Assembly: GCA_050949885.1 (NCBI GenBank)
Contig: JBMNGO010000004.1
Coordinates: forward strand, 1-64,000
Reading direction: 5' to 3'
DNA: 64,000 nt
Origin: JBMNGO01 sp050949885
GTDB taxonomy: Bacteria; Bacillota; Syntrophomonadia; Syntrophomonadales; Syntrophomonadaceae
The notes beneath the pieces are model-generated. The model saw nothing but the letters and a program-made list of their open reading frames with translations. It had not been told where the DNA came from and did not search any database. Below, in pieces: positions 27,157-36,106 of this stretch (the stretch's first letter is position 1; every line of letters begins with the position of its first letter). Made by a program: the position numbers and the translations under genes.

Positions 27157-28710
27157 ATGGATTACCCGGTAATTAAGGCAGCTGCCAATATACTAGTCCA
27201 TGCTCCAACCATTATGCTGGATCATGGTACAACTATAACCTTGGAAAAACATAATAATCCCAATTCGGATTTCCTAAACACTATTACAGACCGCATCAGG
27301 TCATTTGCTGAAGCTGTTGCTTATGCTCCTAATCAGGTTTTTATTGGCAATCTTAAACCTGACCAGCTGGATCAGATACAGACTCCCTGGTATGAGAACG
27401 GGGTAAATTTAAGCCAGGAAGGCCAGTTCGGCATGATTATGGAAGAGCCATTATTTTTTGGAGTGATCAAATTATGCGACCGGTTTGATCTGGTTGAACT
27501 AGTACCGGAGTTTGCCCTGCGCATAAAAGAACAGTTGCAAAAACTTGATATTTTTCCGGAGCAGCAGTTATCTGCTTTTGATAAGAAGGGACTTGGTTTT
27601 GAGGAAATAGAAAGATTAATTGATAAGCATAAAGCTTGCGGTTTATATGAGAACGGAACCGTAGTAGGATGTGTTCGCCATGCTCATGAGCAAGACCCTA
27701 ACCTGAGTGCCGATGTAGTATTTGAAAACTTGGTAACCAAGGCCTCCGGGGTACTGGCGGTCACAACCCTGTTAAGGAAGCACGGAATCAGTCCTGGTGA
27801 TATCGAATATATTATTGAGACTTCTGAGGAAGCCATTGGTGATATGAACCAGAGGGGAGGAGGAAACCTGGCCAAGGCCGTTGGAGAGGTGGCTGGTTTG
27901 GTAAATGCAACCGGAATTGATATGCGCGGCTTTTGTGCAGGCCCTGCTCACGGTATGGTGGCAGCCTCGGCTCTGGTGCAATCAGGAATTTTTAAGAATG
28001 TGGTGGTTATGGCTGGAGGTTGCACAGCCAAGCTGGGCATGAATAGCCGCGACCATGTTAAAAAAGGCATGCCGGTTTTAGAAGATATGGTGGCCGGTTT
28101 TGCTGTTCTGGTGGGACAGAACGATGGAGAAAGCCCAGTAATAAGGACTGATATTGTCGGCAGGCATAAAATCGGTTCAGGCTCTTCCCCCCAGGCAGTT
28201 ATTCAGTCTATAATAGTGGACCCTCTACTAGCGGCTGATCTTAATATTACAGATATCGACCTATTTTCCCCCGAACTGCAAAATCCCGAAATAACAGTTT
28301 CAGCTGGAGCAGGTGATGTACCCCTGGCCAATTATAAAATGATCGGAGCCATGGCCGTAAAACGAGGAGAAATCGAAAAAACAGAGCTCCTCCAATTCCC
28401 TAAAAAACATGGTATTACTGGGTTCGCACCTACCCAGGGACATATCCCCTCAGGAGTGCCTATTATTGGGCATGTTCTAAATGCTATGAAAGCCGGACAA
28501 ATTAATAAAGCCATGATAATAGGCAAGGGAAGTCTATTCTTGGGCAGAATGACCGACCTTTTTGATGGTATTAGTTTCGTGGTAGAGAAAAATCCGGGTA
28601 AGCAAGAGGCAGAGACGAGGGTATTATCAGAAGCCCAGTTGACCCAGGAGATAAGAAATGTTGTGGCGGAGGCAATGCAAAGAGTAGCAGATGCGCTTGC
28701 CGGGAGGTAG
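27157..28710 (+). CDS. grdC: Glycine-reductase-type complex component C, beta subunit
   Basis: A 517-residue protein close to the usual GrdC length. With GrdD it takes the acyl group from the selenoprotein carrier GrdA and releases acetyl phosphate by phosphorolysis. The sequence has the thiolase/KAS-III-like pattern of the family, including RGFCAGPAHGMVAASALVQS and the following VVVMAGGCTAKLGM. It is preceded by GGGGAGG and lies 30 bp after trxB. The grdD start follows after 4 bp, indicating coupling. Conservation here means the acyl-phosphate-forming end of the pathway is intact even though components B look unusual. Confidence 0.95.
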   Translation: MDYPVIKAAANILVHAPTIMLDHGTTITLEKHNNPNSDFLNTITDRIRSFAEAVAYAPNQVFIGNLKPDQLDQIQTPWYENGVNLSQEGQFGMIMEEPLFFGVIKLCDRFDLVELVPEFALRIKEQLQKLDIFPEQQLSAFDKKGLGFEEIERLIDKHKACGLYENGTVVGCVRHAHEQDPNLSADVVFENLVTKASGVLAVTTLLRKHGISPGDIEYIIETSEEAIGDMNQRGGGNLAKAVGEVAGLVNATGIDMRGFCAGPAHGMVAASALVQSGIFKNVVVMAGGCTAKLGMNSRDHVKKGMPVLEDMVAGFAVLVGQNDGESPVIRTDIVGRHKIGSGSSPQAVIQSIIVDPLLAADLNITDIDLFSPELQNPEITVSAGAGDVPLANYKMIGAMAVKRGEIEKTELLQFPKKHGITGFAPTQGHIPSGVPIIGHVLNAMKAGQINKAMIIGKGSLFLGRMTDLFDGISFVVEKNPGKQEAETRVLSEAQLTQEIRNVVAEAMQRVADALAGR

Positions 28711-28714
28711 GGTT

Positions 28715-29863
28715 ATGAATAACAAGCAAAGACAGATAGCATCCCAAATTTTTTCAGATATTGCACGAGAATTGAGAAGCGGACAGAGGAATACCCAAAT
28801 TACAATTGGCCTTACAACCGTTGGCAGTGAAATAGAAATTATGGAGCTGGTAGCTGGAGCCCAAGAGGCCCAGAATAGGGTTCCCGGTCTAAAAGTTGTT
28901 GTCATCGGAGATGTTGATAACCTCCCTCTTCCATCTGTAAAGGCCAAGACTGATGAGGAAGTTGCCCGTATCCTGGACGAAATGTTGGGGAGCGGAGAAA
29001 TCCAGGGAGCCGTTGCCATGCATTATCCTTTTCCCATAGGTGTCGCCACTGTGGGTAAAATTATTACTCCCTACCAGGGAAAAAATATGTATATCGCCAC
29101 TACAACAGGAACTAGTGATACCAACCGGGTGCAAGCCATGATAAAAAACGCCGTCTTAGGCATTGCTGTTGCCAAAGCTGATGGAGTGGAAAATCCTACA
29201 GTAGGCATACTAAATGTAGAGGGTGCCCGCCAGGTGGAAAGACACCTAAATATTATGCAGTCTAATGGATTTGCTTTTACCTGGGGAGAGACCCAAAGGC
29301 AGGATAAGGGATGCATTCAAAGAGGAAATGATTTGATCCGGGGCAGTGTGGATGTCCTGGTAACTGATTCACTGACCGGAAACATAATAATGAAAGTATT
29401 CAGTGCCTATTGCAGCGGCGGTAATTACGAAGTGCTGGGTTATGGCTATGGACCGGGGGTAGGTAAGGATTTTGAACGCATCATATGCATACTGTCCCGG
29501 GCTTCAGGTAAACCTGTAGTCAGTGGAGCTATAGAATACTGCGCAGCCATGGTTAGGGGAAACCTGGTCCAGATTGCCCAGGAAGAACTAAATAGGGCAG
29601 AAAAAGCAGGGTTAACTATACCTGATGATCAGGAAAAGCACCGGAATACAGATGAGGCCGAGGTGATTGAACCACCCTCAAAGGTGGTGGATTGTCAAAT
29701 AGCAGGGATTGAAATCTTTGATCTTGATGATGCAGTTAAGACCTTATGGAAAAACAGTATTTTCGCCAGCAGTGGCATGGGATGTACCGGTCCAGTGGTG
29801 ATGGTTGCTGGCGAGGATTACGCTGAGGCTACCAGATTACTAAAAGAGGCCGGATATATTTAG
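28715..29863 (+). CDS. grdD: Glycine-reductase-type complex component C, alpha subunit
   Basis: A 382-residue PlsX/phosphotransacetylase-like protein that carries the acyl thioester. The acyl-accepting cysteine of GrdD near position 359 in characterised proteins corresponds to Cys357 in SSGMGCTGPVVMVAGED here. Start at ATG 28715 with GGGAGG upstream, four bases after the grdC stop. Together with GrdC it should form the acyl-phosphate-releasing component. Confidence 0.95.
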   Translation: MNNKQRQIASQIFSDIARELRSGQRNTQITIGLTTVGSEIEIMELVAGAQEAQNRVPGLKVVVIGDVDNLPLPSVKAKTDEEVARILDEMLGSGEIQGAVAMHYPFPIGVATVGKIITPYQGKNMYIATTTGTSDTNRVQAMIKNAVLGIAVAKADGVENPTVGILNVEGARQVERHLNIMQSNGFAFTWGETQRQDKGCIQRGNDLIRGSVDVLVTDSLTGNIIMKVFSAYCSGGNYEVLGYGYGPGVGKDFERIICILSRASGKPVVSGAIEYCAAMVRGNLVQIAQEELNRAEKAGLTIPDDQEKHRNTDEAEVIEPPSKVVDCQIAGIEIFDLDDAVKTLWKNSIFASSGMGCTGPVVMVAGEDYAEATRLLKEAGYI

Positions 29864-29921
29864 TATAAAACAAGGATTAATGCACCTGTTTTATTATGAA
29901 CAACCGATGGAGGAGTAACGA

Positions 29922-30692
29922 ATGGAAATACGATCAGTAGAAAGAGCACTTCTGGTATTAGAGGCCTTAAGAGAGTCAGAACAGGGCTTATCGGAATTAA
30001 GCAGAAATCTGGAGCTGCCAAAAGCAACTTTGCTCAGGCTCTTAGTAACTTTGATGAAACACGGCTATATAGAAAAAGATGAAAACAATCAAAAGTACCG
30101 TCTGGGACTTAAAGTTATGCATTTGGGTATGAGTGTTATAGAAAAGTTCGACTTAAAGAGAATTGGTGCTCCTTTTTTGCAAGAGATATGGCAAGTATGT
30201 GGAGAGACTGTATATCTTAATGTAATGCATGAGAATGAAGTTCTCTGTATTGATTGTATCCATGGCCGGAAAGATGTACGGGTAGTTGCTTATACAGGGC
30301 GTAAATCACCTCTTTATGTGGGGGCATCGGGAAAAGCCATACTTGCTTTTCTGCCCATGGATAAAATTGAAGAATACGTTAAATCAGTTAAATTAGAAAA
30401 GATTGCTCCCGGTACCATTGTTGACCCGGACCAATTATTGAAAAATCTTCTGGAAATTCGTGAACGGGGATATGCTACCAGTCTGGAAGAGAGGTTTTCG
30501 GATGCTTTGGGAACTAGTGCTCCTGTTTTCGACGGGGTTAATAATAAGGTGATAGGTTCTGTTTCTATTACTGCGCCCAGCAATAGAACTGAAACTGAAA
30601 TACAGGAGTACATTACGTTAGTTACTGATGCTGCTCTTGAAATTTCCAGAAAACTCGGATACAGGTACACCAACGAAGCCTGGGGTAAATGA
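29922..30692 (+). CDS. IclR-family transcriptional regulator
   Basis: A 256-residue regulator with an N-terminal winged helix (about 5-65: RSVERALLVLEAL, LSELSRNLELPKATLLRLL) and the IclR effector domain (about 75-250: YVGASGKAILAFLP, ERFSDALGTSAPVFD, GSVSITAPSNR). It sits between grdD and trxA in the same orientation, so it is probably co-transcribed with the genes it controls. IclR proteins typically sense small organic acids, consistent with an acid substrate for this operon. Characterised glycine-reductase operons, as I recall them, do not carry an IclR gene. Confidence 0.93.
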   Translation: MEIRSVERALLVLEALRESEQGLSELSRNLELPKATLLRLLVTLMKHGYIEKDENNQKYRLGLKVMHLGMSVIEKFDLKRIGAPFLQEIWQVCGETVYLNVMHENEVLCIDCIHGRKDVRVVAYTGRKSPLYVGASGKAILAFLPMDKIEEYVKSVKLEKIAPGTIVDPDQLLKNLLEIRERGYATSLEERFSDALGTSAPVFDGVNNKVIGSVSITAPSNRTETEIQEYITLVTDAALEISRKLGYRYTNEAWGK

Positions 30693-30741
30693 GTTTTGTA
30701 TAAATTTAATCAACAAATCAGGTAAAAAGGAGGTGAATGGC

Positions 30742-31074
30742 ATGGATCAAAGCTTAGTGGAGGTTGCTGGCGATACCTTTGAAGCAGAGGTAATAAAATC
30801 TGACTTACCTGTAGTAGTGGATTTCTGGGGCCCGAAATGCGAATATTGTATGAGCCTTATGCCCCAGGTGGAAGAACTGGCGAAACAATATGCAGGAAAA
30901 GCCAAGTTTGCCAAGCTGGATGCCTCAAAGAACCGTCGTTTTTGTATAGGCCTGAAAGTCATGGGCCTGCCAACTTTTATTTTCTTCAAACAAGGTGTGG
31001 AAGTTGAAAGAATGAGCGGCAACGATCTTACCATTGCAGACATTGAAGTAGCTTTACAGAAATTGACTGCTTAA
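30742..31074 (+). CDS. trxA: Operon-encoded thioredoxin
   Basis: A 110-residue thioredoxin with the redox site CEYC in FWGPKCEYCMSLMP instead of WCGPC. Grd-associated thioredoxins are known to have atypical sites. The cis-proline segment is GLPTFIFFKQG. Expected role: carry electrons from TrxB to the oxidised selenoprotein GrdA. The ATG at 30742 follows AAGGAGGTGAATGGC; longer readings upstream overlap iclR and are not credible. Confidence 0.94.
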   Translation: MDQSLVEVAGDTFEAEVIKSDLPVVVDFWGPKCEYCMSLMPQVEELAKQYAGKAKFAKLDASKNRRFCIGLKVMGLPTFIFFKQGVEVERMSGNDLTIADIEVALQKLTA

Positions 31075-31129
31075 TAGGTCTTTCTAGTCTCTTGGCTGTT
31101 CTGGTCAATAGAAAGGTGGGAGGGAAGAA

Positions 31130-32407
31130 ATGAGACTTCAACTGGAGTCAACCAATATTACTGATGTACAATTCGCAGATAAAACATATATATCTGATTC
31201 GACTCTATATATTAATCGGGAAGAATTAAAAAGTATCCTTGCTGATCCTTATTTTCTGGATATTAATATCGATGTGGCTAAACCGGGTGAGAGTACTCGC
31301 ATAATAAACGTTGCGGATATTTTTGAACCCCGGTGCAAAATTACCGGCGGAAATAATTTTCCAGGTATGTTGGAAGAGACGGTTCTAGCCGGCACAGGTA
31401 CTACTCGGGCGCTGAAGGGCGTGTCAGTAGTTATTTGTGACCAGCATCCGCACTGGATTCATTCCAAGTCTCTTATAGAGATGTCAGGGCCAGGTGCTCA
31501 AATGGGAGCTTATTCCCGCATGATCAACATTGTCCTTGATCCAACCCCTAATGGTGATGATATTGATGATCATGAATACGCCCATGCACTAAAACGTGCA
31601 GGACTCAAAATGGCAGTTTATCTGGCTAAGGCCGCTGAAGCCCTTAAACCTGATCATGTAGAGGTTTCTGATCTGGAAACATCAGTTGATGTAGATCCCA
31701 AACTGCCCAGGGTTGCTTACTATTACCAGATATACAGTCCTCAACATGATCCCCGGGGTATCCCTGATCCTATTTTTTATGGATACCCGATTTCCACTAC
31801 CCTGCCCCTGGTAGTACACCCCAACGAAATACTGGATGGAGCTGTGATGAGCGGCTATACCATCAGAATGATGGAGACCTACTCTATTCAGAATCATCCT
31901 ATAATCACTGAACTAATGAGAAGGCACGGAAAGGATCTAAACTTTGCCGGAGTGGTAGTAGGCGTTTGCAGTATGGAACCAATACGCCGCCGTTTAGCCG
32001 CTATGATGGTTGGCAATCTGGTAAAAAATACTCTAAGAGCCGACGGGGTCATTATGACCAAGGCACTTGGAGGAGCACCTAATGTTGACTTAGGCGCTGC
32101 AGCGGTTGAGTGTGAAAACTTGGGAGTAAAAACATCATTGCTGATCCAGGTGTTAAACACCGAAGCATCCCTGGATAAGGAAGTGATGTTTAAGTCGCCC
32201 AAACTAAATGCCATCATCAATACTGGTGTTATTTTCCAAACGGCCAAGCTGCCTGCTGTATCCAAAATTATCGGCGGTAACCAGGATACCCCGGTTTTTG
32301 GCAGCCGGAAGCAGACTGCAGGGCAGGATCTGGAAGTAGAACAAAGGTTTATTTGTGGATGCCTAAACCAATTGGGAGCTTCCAGTGCTACTGCGGTTGA
32401 GTATTAA
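31130..32407 (+). CDS. grdE: Glycine/sarcosine/betaine reductase component B proprotein-like subunit, divergent
   Basis: A 425-residue protein of the Gly_reductase family (GrdE/GrdG/GrdI), the substrate-binding proprotein of component B. Family features: DVQFADKTYISDSTLYINRE at the N-terminus, SGPGAQMGAYS, LNFAGVVVGVCSME and ADGVIMTKALGGAPNVDL. In GrdE of C. sticklandii the proprotein is cut at Cys242 to make a pyruvoyl group. The matching place here reads SGYT (241-244), with Thr244 instead of cysteine, so normal pyruvoyl formation is doubtful. GrdE is used as the nearest name; the substrate is not established. AGGTGGGAGGG precedes the ATG. Confidence 0.85.
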   Translation: MRLQLESTNITDVQFADKTYISDSTLYINREELKSILADPYFLDINIDVAKPGESTRIINVADIFEPRCKITGGNNFPGMLEETVLAGTGTTRALKGVSVVICDQHPHWIHSKSLIEMSGPGAQMGAYSRMINIVLDPTPNGDDIDDHEYAHALKRAGLKMAVYLAKAAEALKPDHVEVSDLETSVDVDPKLPRVAYYYQIYSPQHDPRGIPDPIFYGYPISTTLPLVVHPNEILDGAVMSGYTIRMMETYSIQNHPIITELMRRHGKDLNFAGVVVGVCSMEPIRRRLAAMMVGNLVKNTLRADGVIMTKALGGAPNVDLGAAAVECENLGVKTSLLIQVLNTEASLDKEVMFKSPKLNAIINTGVIFQTAKLPAVSKIIGGNQDTPVFGSRKQTAGQDLEVEQRFICGCLNQLGASSATAVEY

Positions 32408-32439
32408 TTGGTTCCAGGGGAGAGAAAGGAGTGCTGCAA

Positions 32440-33747
32440 ATGAACCCTGAAATCCGCATAGTTCACTATATAAACCAGTTTTTTGGCCAATTAGGCGGAG
32501 AGGAACAAGCTGACACCGGCTTTTTGGTAAAGGAAGGGCCGGTAGGGCCAGGAGTCCTGCTAAAGAGTCTGTTTGGTGATGAGGCACAAATTGTTGCTAC
32601 GGTAATCTGTGGTGATAATTACTTTGCCCAGGATGTAGAGAAAGCTGTTGAGGAAGGTCTTAAACTTATTGCTGAACAAAAACCTAATCTTTTTGTGGCC
32701 GGACCGGCCTTCAATGCGGGACGTTATGGCATTGCCTGCGGGGCCATAGCCAGTGCAGTAAAAGAAAAACTAAATATCCCGGTAGTTACAGGCATGTTTC
32801 CAGAAAACCCTGCTGCCGAGATACACCGGAAAAATATCTATATAGCCAAGACTGGCATAAGTGCGGGGCAGATGAAAGAAGCCATGACTACTATGGTATC
32901 TTTGGCCCGCAAGCAGTTCTATGGCCAGGCTATAGGCAGTGCCAATAGTGAAGGCTATATTCCCAGGGGCGTCCTTTACAATGAGTTCCTGGAAGAATCA
33001 AGTGCAGTCAGAGGTATTAAAATGTTATTGGCTAAAATCAAAGGTGAGCCTTTCCAAACTGAGCTGGTCATTCCAGAGTTTGAAGAAATTCCCCCCGCTC
33101 CTCCTATAAAGGATATTTCTAAAGCAAAGATTGCTCTGGTATCTGATGGCGGGCTGGTTCCCAAAGGAAACCCAGACCATATTAAAGCCAGCCAAAACAC
33201 TATTTATAAGGCTTATGAAATTGATACTTTCATTAATAACCCCTTTGCTATTTCTCACTCGGGCTACCATCCAACCGAGATTCGGAAAAACATCAATCGC
33301 CTGCTGCCAGTAGATGTATTGAGGGAGATGGAATCTGAGGGGGTAATAGGAAACCTATTGCCAGTTTTCTTCTCCTGCTCAGGAAATACCACCACTATCC
33401 AGAGCGCTCAAAACATGGGCAGGGGTATTGCCCGAGATCTTAAAGATAGTGGAGTAGATGCAGTCATTCTCACCTCTACGTGAGGTACCAGTACTCGTTG
33501 CGGTGCAACGATTGCCAAAGAGATCGAAAGAGTGGGAATACCCACAGTGCATATTTCCTCGGTGGTTGATGTGGCTATGATGGTTGGGGTATCACGTTTA
33601 ATTAGGGGATTTTCCATAACTAGCCCCTTGGGTGATCCTGAGCTTCCTCCGGAAAGAGAGAAAGCAGTACGTAGACTCTATATAGAAACAGCCTTACGTT
33701 TGCTCCAGGAAGAAGGAGAACCAGGAAAATATACAACCATTCAGTAG
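32440..33747 (+). CDS. grdB: Component B selenoprotein subunit (GrdB/GrdF/GrdH family) with in-frame UGA = selenocysteine
   Basis: Read as one 435-residue selenoprotein, with TGA at 33481-33483 decoded as Sec348 (near Sec350 in known GrdB). The frame continues conserved past the TGA: VILTST-U-GTSTRCGATIAKE, then GIPTVHISSVVDVAMM and LIRGFSITSPLGDP, to the stop at 33747. The family consensus is UGTCTRCGA, so this protein has Ser for the first Cys. Automated calling would split it at 33483. It should cleave the C-N (or C-X) bond of the substrate and hand the two-carbon unit to GrdA. Start at ATG 32440 after AAAGGAGTG. Confidence 0.93.
33481..33510 (+). promoter_or_regulatory. Bacterial SECIS element of grdB
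   Basis: Twelve bases after the UGA, CGTTGC (33496-33501) and GCAACG (33505-33510) form a perfect 6-bp stem with loop GGT. Spacing and apical G/U fit a bacterial SECIS recognised by SelB. Confidence 0.7.
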
Positions 33748-33798
33748 CCTGGCCTTTTGAAACGGGTTTTACCCTAAGAGGATCAGGAGGTGGCTAAA

Positions 33799-34776
33799 TT
33801 GAATCAGAATAGCAAAGTAATGGAAATAGGGGAGGCTATCGACCGGTATGTCCATGACGGTGACATGATTTCTTTTGGCGGGTTTTCTGCTACCCAGTGC
33901 CCTATGGCGGCGGTTCACGAAATAATCCGCCAGAAGAAAAGGAACCTGCACGTTGTTGTCAGTTCCAACGGGCAAGCGGTTGATGAGCTTATCGGGGGAG
34001 GCTGTGCGGGCCGGATAGAAGTTGCTTACTGCGGTAATGGGAGATTTGCTCCCACCTGTTTTAGATTTCGCAGGAGTGTAGAGAACGGAACCCTAAAGTT
34101 TGAAGACTACAGTAATTATCATATGACCCTGAGGTTTACCGCGGGTGCAATGGGAATCCCCTTTATGCTTACCTATTCGGGTTTAGGCAGCGATATTATT
34201 GAGAAATGGGGCTTTGAAAAAGAGTATCGGGAACAAGATCCCAAGCTGCCCCTTGACAAATTAATAGTAATGGAAAATCCATTTAATCGGACAGGGGAAC
34301 CAGATAAGGTTGTTCTGGTACCCGCCCTTCAACCGGATATAACTATTCTTCACGCTCAGAAGGCAGACATTTTGGGAAATGTCCAGATAAAAGGACTACT
34401 CTATTCGGATATTGAGCAGGCCCGTGCATCTCGGAATGTAGTGGTAACCTGTGAACAAATAGTGGATACTAGCGAACTGAGGCTGGAGCCGGAAAAAAAC
34501 CAATTAGCTGCATTTAATGTAAGTGCAGTTGTGGAAATACCCTGGGGTGCTTATCCCTGCGCGGTTTTTGAGTGTTATGACTACGATCCCTGGTTCCTCC
34601 TTGATTTTTACCCCAAAGTGGCCAAGAAAGATGACGCCTGGCAGGAGTACTTGGATAAATATATCTTTGGTGTCAAAGATCGAGGGGAATTCCTGGACCT
34701 GATCGGACGGGACAGATTGGAGCAGATAAAAGCCGATGAAGGGTTCGGGTATGCGAGCAAATTAGCAAGGAGGTGA
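33799..34776 (+). CDS. CoA-transferase subunit A (glutaconate-CoA-transferase/IpdA-like)
   Basis: A 325-residue alpha subunit of a family I CoA transferase. Visible features: YVHDGDMISFGGFSATQCPM (CoA-binding glycine-rich loop), HVVVSSNGQAVDELIGGGC and LVPALQPDITILHAQKAD. TTG at 33799 is chosen because AGGAGG lies eight bases upstream; the GTG at 33790 overlaps that site. The end is 5 bp before the next start. It lies between grdB and grdA in the same orientation, which implies a role in the same pathway: activating a carboxylic acid substrate or product as a CoA thioester. Similar subunits act on glutaconate, 3-oxoacids and sterol-ring acids. Confidence 0.9.
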   Translation: MNQNSKVMEIGEAIDRYVHDGDMISFGGFSATQCPMAAVHEIIRQKKRNLHVVVSSNGQAVDELIGGGCAGRIEVAYCGNGRFAPTCFRFRRSVENGTLKFEDYSNYHMTLRFTAGAMGIPFMLTYSGLGSDIIEKWGFEKEYREQDPKLPLDKLIVMENPFNRTGEPDKVVLVPALQPDITILHAQKADILGNVQIKGLLYSDIEQARASRNVVVTCEQIVDTSELRLEPEKNQLAAFNVSAVVEIPWGAYPCAVFECYDYDPWFLLDFYPKVAKKDDAWQEYLDKYIFGVKDRGEFLDLIGRDRLEQIKADEGFGYASKLARR

Positions 34777-34781
34777 GGCAG

Positions 34782-35555
34782 ATGGCTGAGTATACCTTGC
34801 AGGAAATGATGACTATCGTGGCGGCCAGGGAGATAAAAAATAACGAAATTGTTTTTTGCGGAACTGGAGTATCAATGCTGGCATCCATGGCAGCCAAGTA
34901 CATTACTGCTCCCAACGTAATAATGTTCTTTGAAACTGGTGCCATTGATGTTCAATTTGAGCAAACTCCATTGAGCGCTTCGGATCCCAGACTCATGCAT
35001 GGGGCTATACGCCTGGCTGGATTGGCTGAAGCTTTCCATACTATGCAAAACAGGTTTACAGGAAATAATATTGTCGGGATACTTGGTGCGGCTCAAATAG
35101 ATATGTATGGCAACTTGAATTCGACTTCCCTAGGGGACTATCACCATCCTCGGATTCGTTTCTGCGGGAGTGGAGGAGGATGTGATGTAGGCTCCCTGGT
35201 AGGAAGGACCATACTATTTATGGAACTGGGCCGTGACAAATTTGTTCCCCGGGTTGACTATATTACTACTCCGGGGTTCCTTGACGGGGGAGATGCTCGT
35301 GTCCGGGCAGGGCTGCCCGGAAATGGCCCTTCACTGGTGGTGACCAATAGAGGTTGCTTCCGGTTTGATGATGTGACCAAAAAAATGTACCTGGACCGCT
35401 ATTATCCTGGTATTGATCCCCAGGAAATCCAGGATAATATTAGTTTTGAAATCGATCTTAGCCGTGCCACGGAAGCAATACCGCCTTCCCCCGAAGAACT
35501 TGATATACTAAGGAACAAATGTGATCCCGAGCGGCTATTCCTGAAAAGCAAGTAA
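34782..35555 (+). CDS. CoA-transferase subunit B (glutaconate-CoA-transferase/IpdB-like)
   Basis: A 257-residue beta subunit. The likely catalytic glutamate is Glu51 in MFFETGAID, near the position of Glu54 in the glutaconate CoA-transferase beta subunit. GILGAAQIDMYGNLNST and FCGSGGGCDVGSL are family-typical loops. ATG at 34782 follows AGGAGGTG; an in-frame GTG at 34773 overlaps that site. It forms the heterodimer with the preceding gene and lies 24 bp before grdA. Confidence 0.9.
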   Translation: MAEYTLQEMMTIVAAREIKNNEIVFCGTGVSMLASMAAKYITAPNVIMFFETGAIDVQFEQTPLSASDPRLMHGAIRLAGLAEAFHTMQNRFTGNNIVGILGAAQIDMYGNLNSTSLGDYHHPRIRFCGSGGGCDVGSLVGRTILFMELGRDKFVPRVDYITTPGFLDGGDARVRAGLPGNGPSLVVTNRGCFRFDDVTKKMYLDRYYPGIDPQEIQDNISFEIDLSRATEAIPPSPEELDILRNKCDPERLFLKSK

Positions 35556-35579
35556 AACTATACTGAAAGGGTGATTATT

Positions 35580-36038
35580 GTGTTTGCCGGGAAAAAAGTA
35601 ATTATTCTGGGCGACCGTGATGGTATTCCTTCTCCCGCTATAGAAGAATGCATCCGGCCCACGGGGGCAGAGATTGTCTTTGCCGTAACAGAATGTTTTG
35701 TCTGAACTGCTGCTGGAGCTATGGATCTGGAAAATCAGGCACGCATAAAGGCGTTAGCTGAAAAGTATGGAGCCGAAAATATTATTGTTTTGCTGGGAAG
35801 CGCGGAAGCCGAAGCATCCGGGCTGGCAGCCGAAACCGTAATCAACGGTGACCCAACTTTTGCAGGTCCATTAGCTGGAGTTCAGTTAGGACTCAGGGCA
35901 TACCATATCATGGAAGACGCAGTCAAAAAGGAGATTGATCCTGCCATTTACGAAGAACAGATCGGCATGATGGAAATGGTAATAGATGTTGATGAAATTA
36001 AAAAGGAAATGAGTCAAATCCGGGCACAATTTGCATAA
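35580..36038 (+). CDS. grdA: Selenoprotein A carrier, in-frame UGA = selenocysteine
   Basis: A 152-residue selenoprotein that carries the carboxymethyl-type group on selenium between component B and component C. It starts with GTG at 35580 (AAAGGGTG upstream). TGA at 35703-35705 encodes Sec42 in the hallmark TECFV-U-TAAGAMDLE, and the frame continues to TAA at 36036-36038. The rest (NIIVLLGSAEAEASGLAAET, GDPTFAGPLAGVQLGL) is strongly GrdA-like. Gene callers would report only the fragment beginning at 35721. GrdA is shared by glycine, sarcosine and betaine reductases, so its presence does not reveal the substrate. Confidence 0.95.
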
Positions 36039-36065
36039 CACCATTTAGATAAGACCTGTATCCGG

Positions 36066-36095
36066 AAAAGGGGCTGGTTAGACCAGCCCCTTTTT
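36066..36095 (+). terminator. Strong terminator of the trxB-grd operon
   Basis: AAAAGGGGCTGGT (36066-36078), loop TAG, ACCAGCCCCTTTT (36082-36094) and a T-run. The perfect 13-bp stem directly follows grdA. Confidence 0.9.
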
Positions 36096-36106
36096 CCGCC
36101 CCAGGT

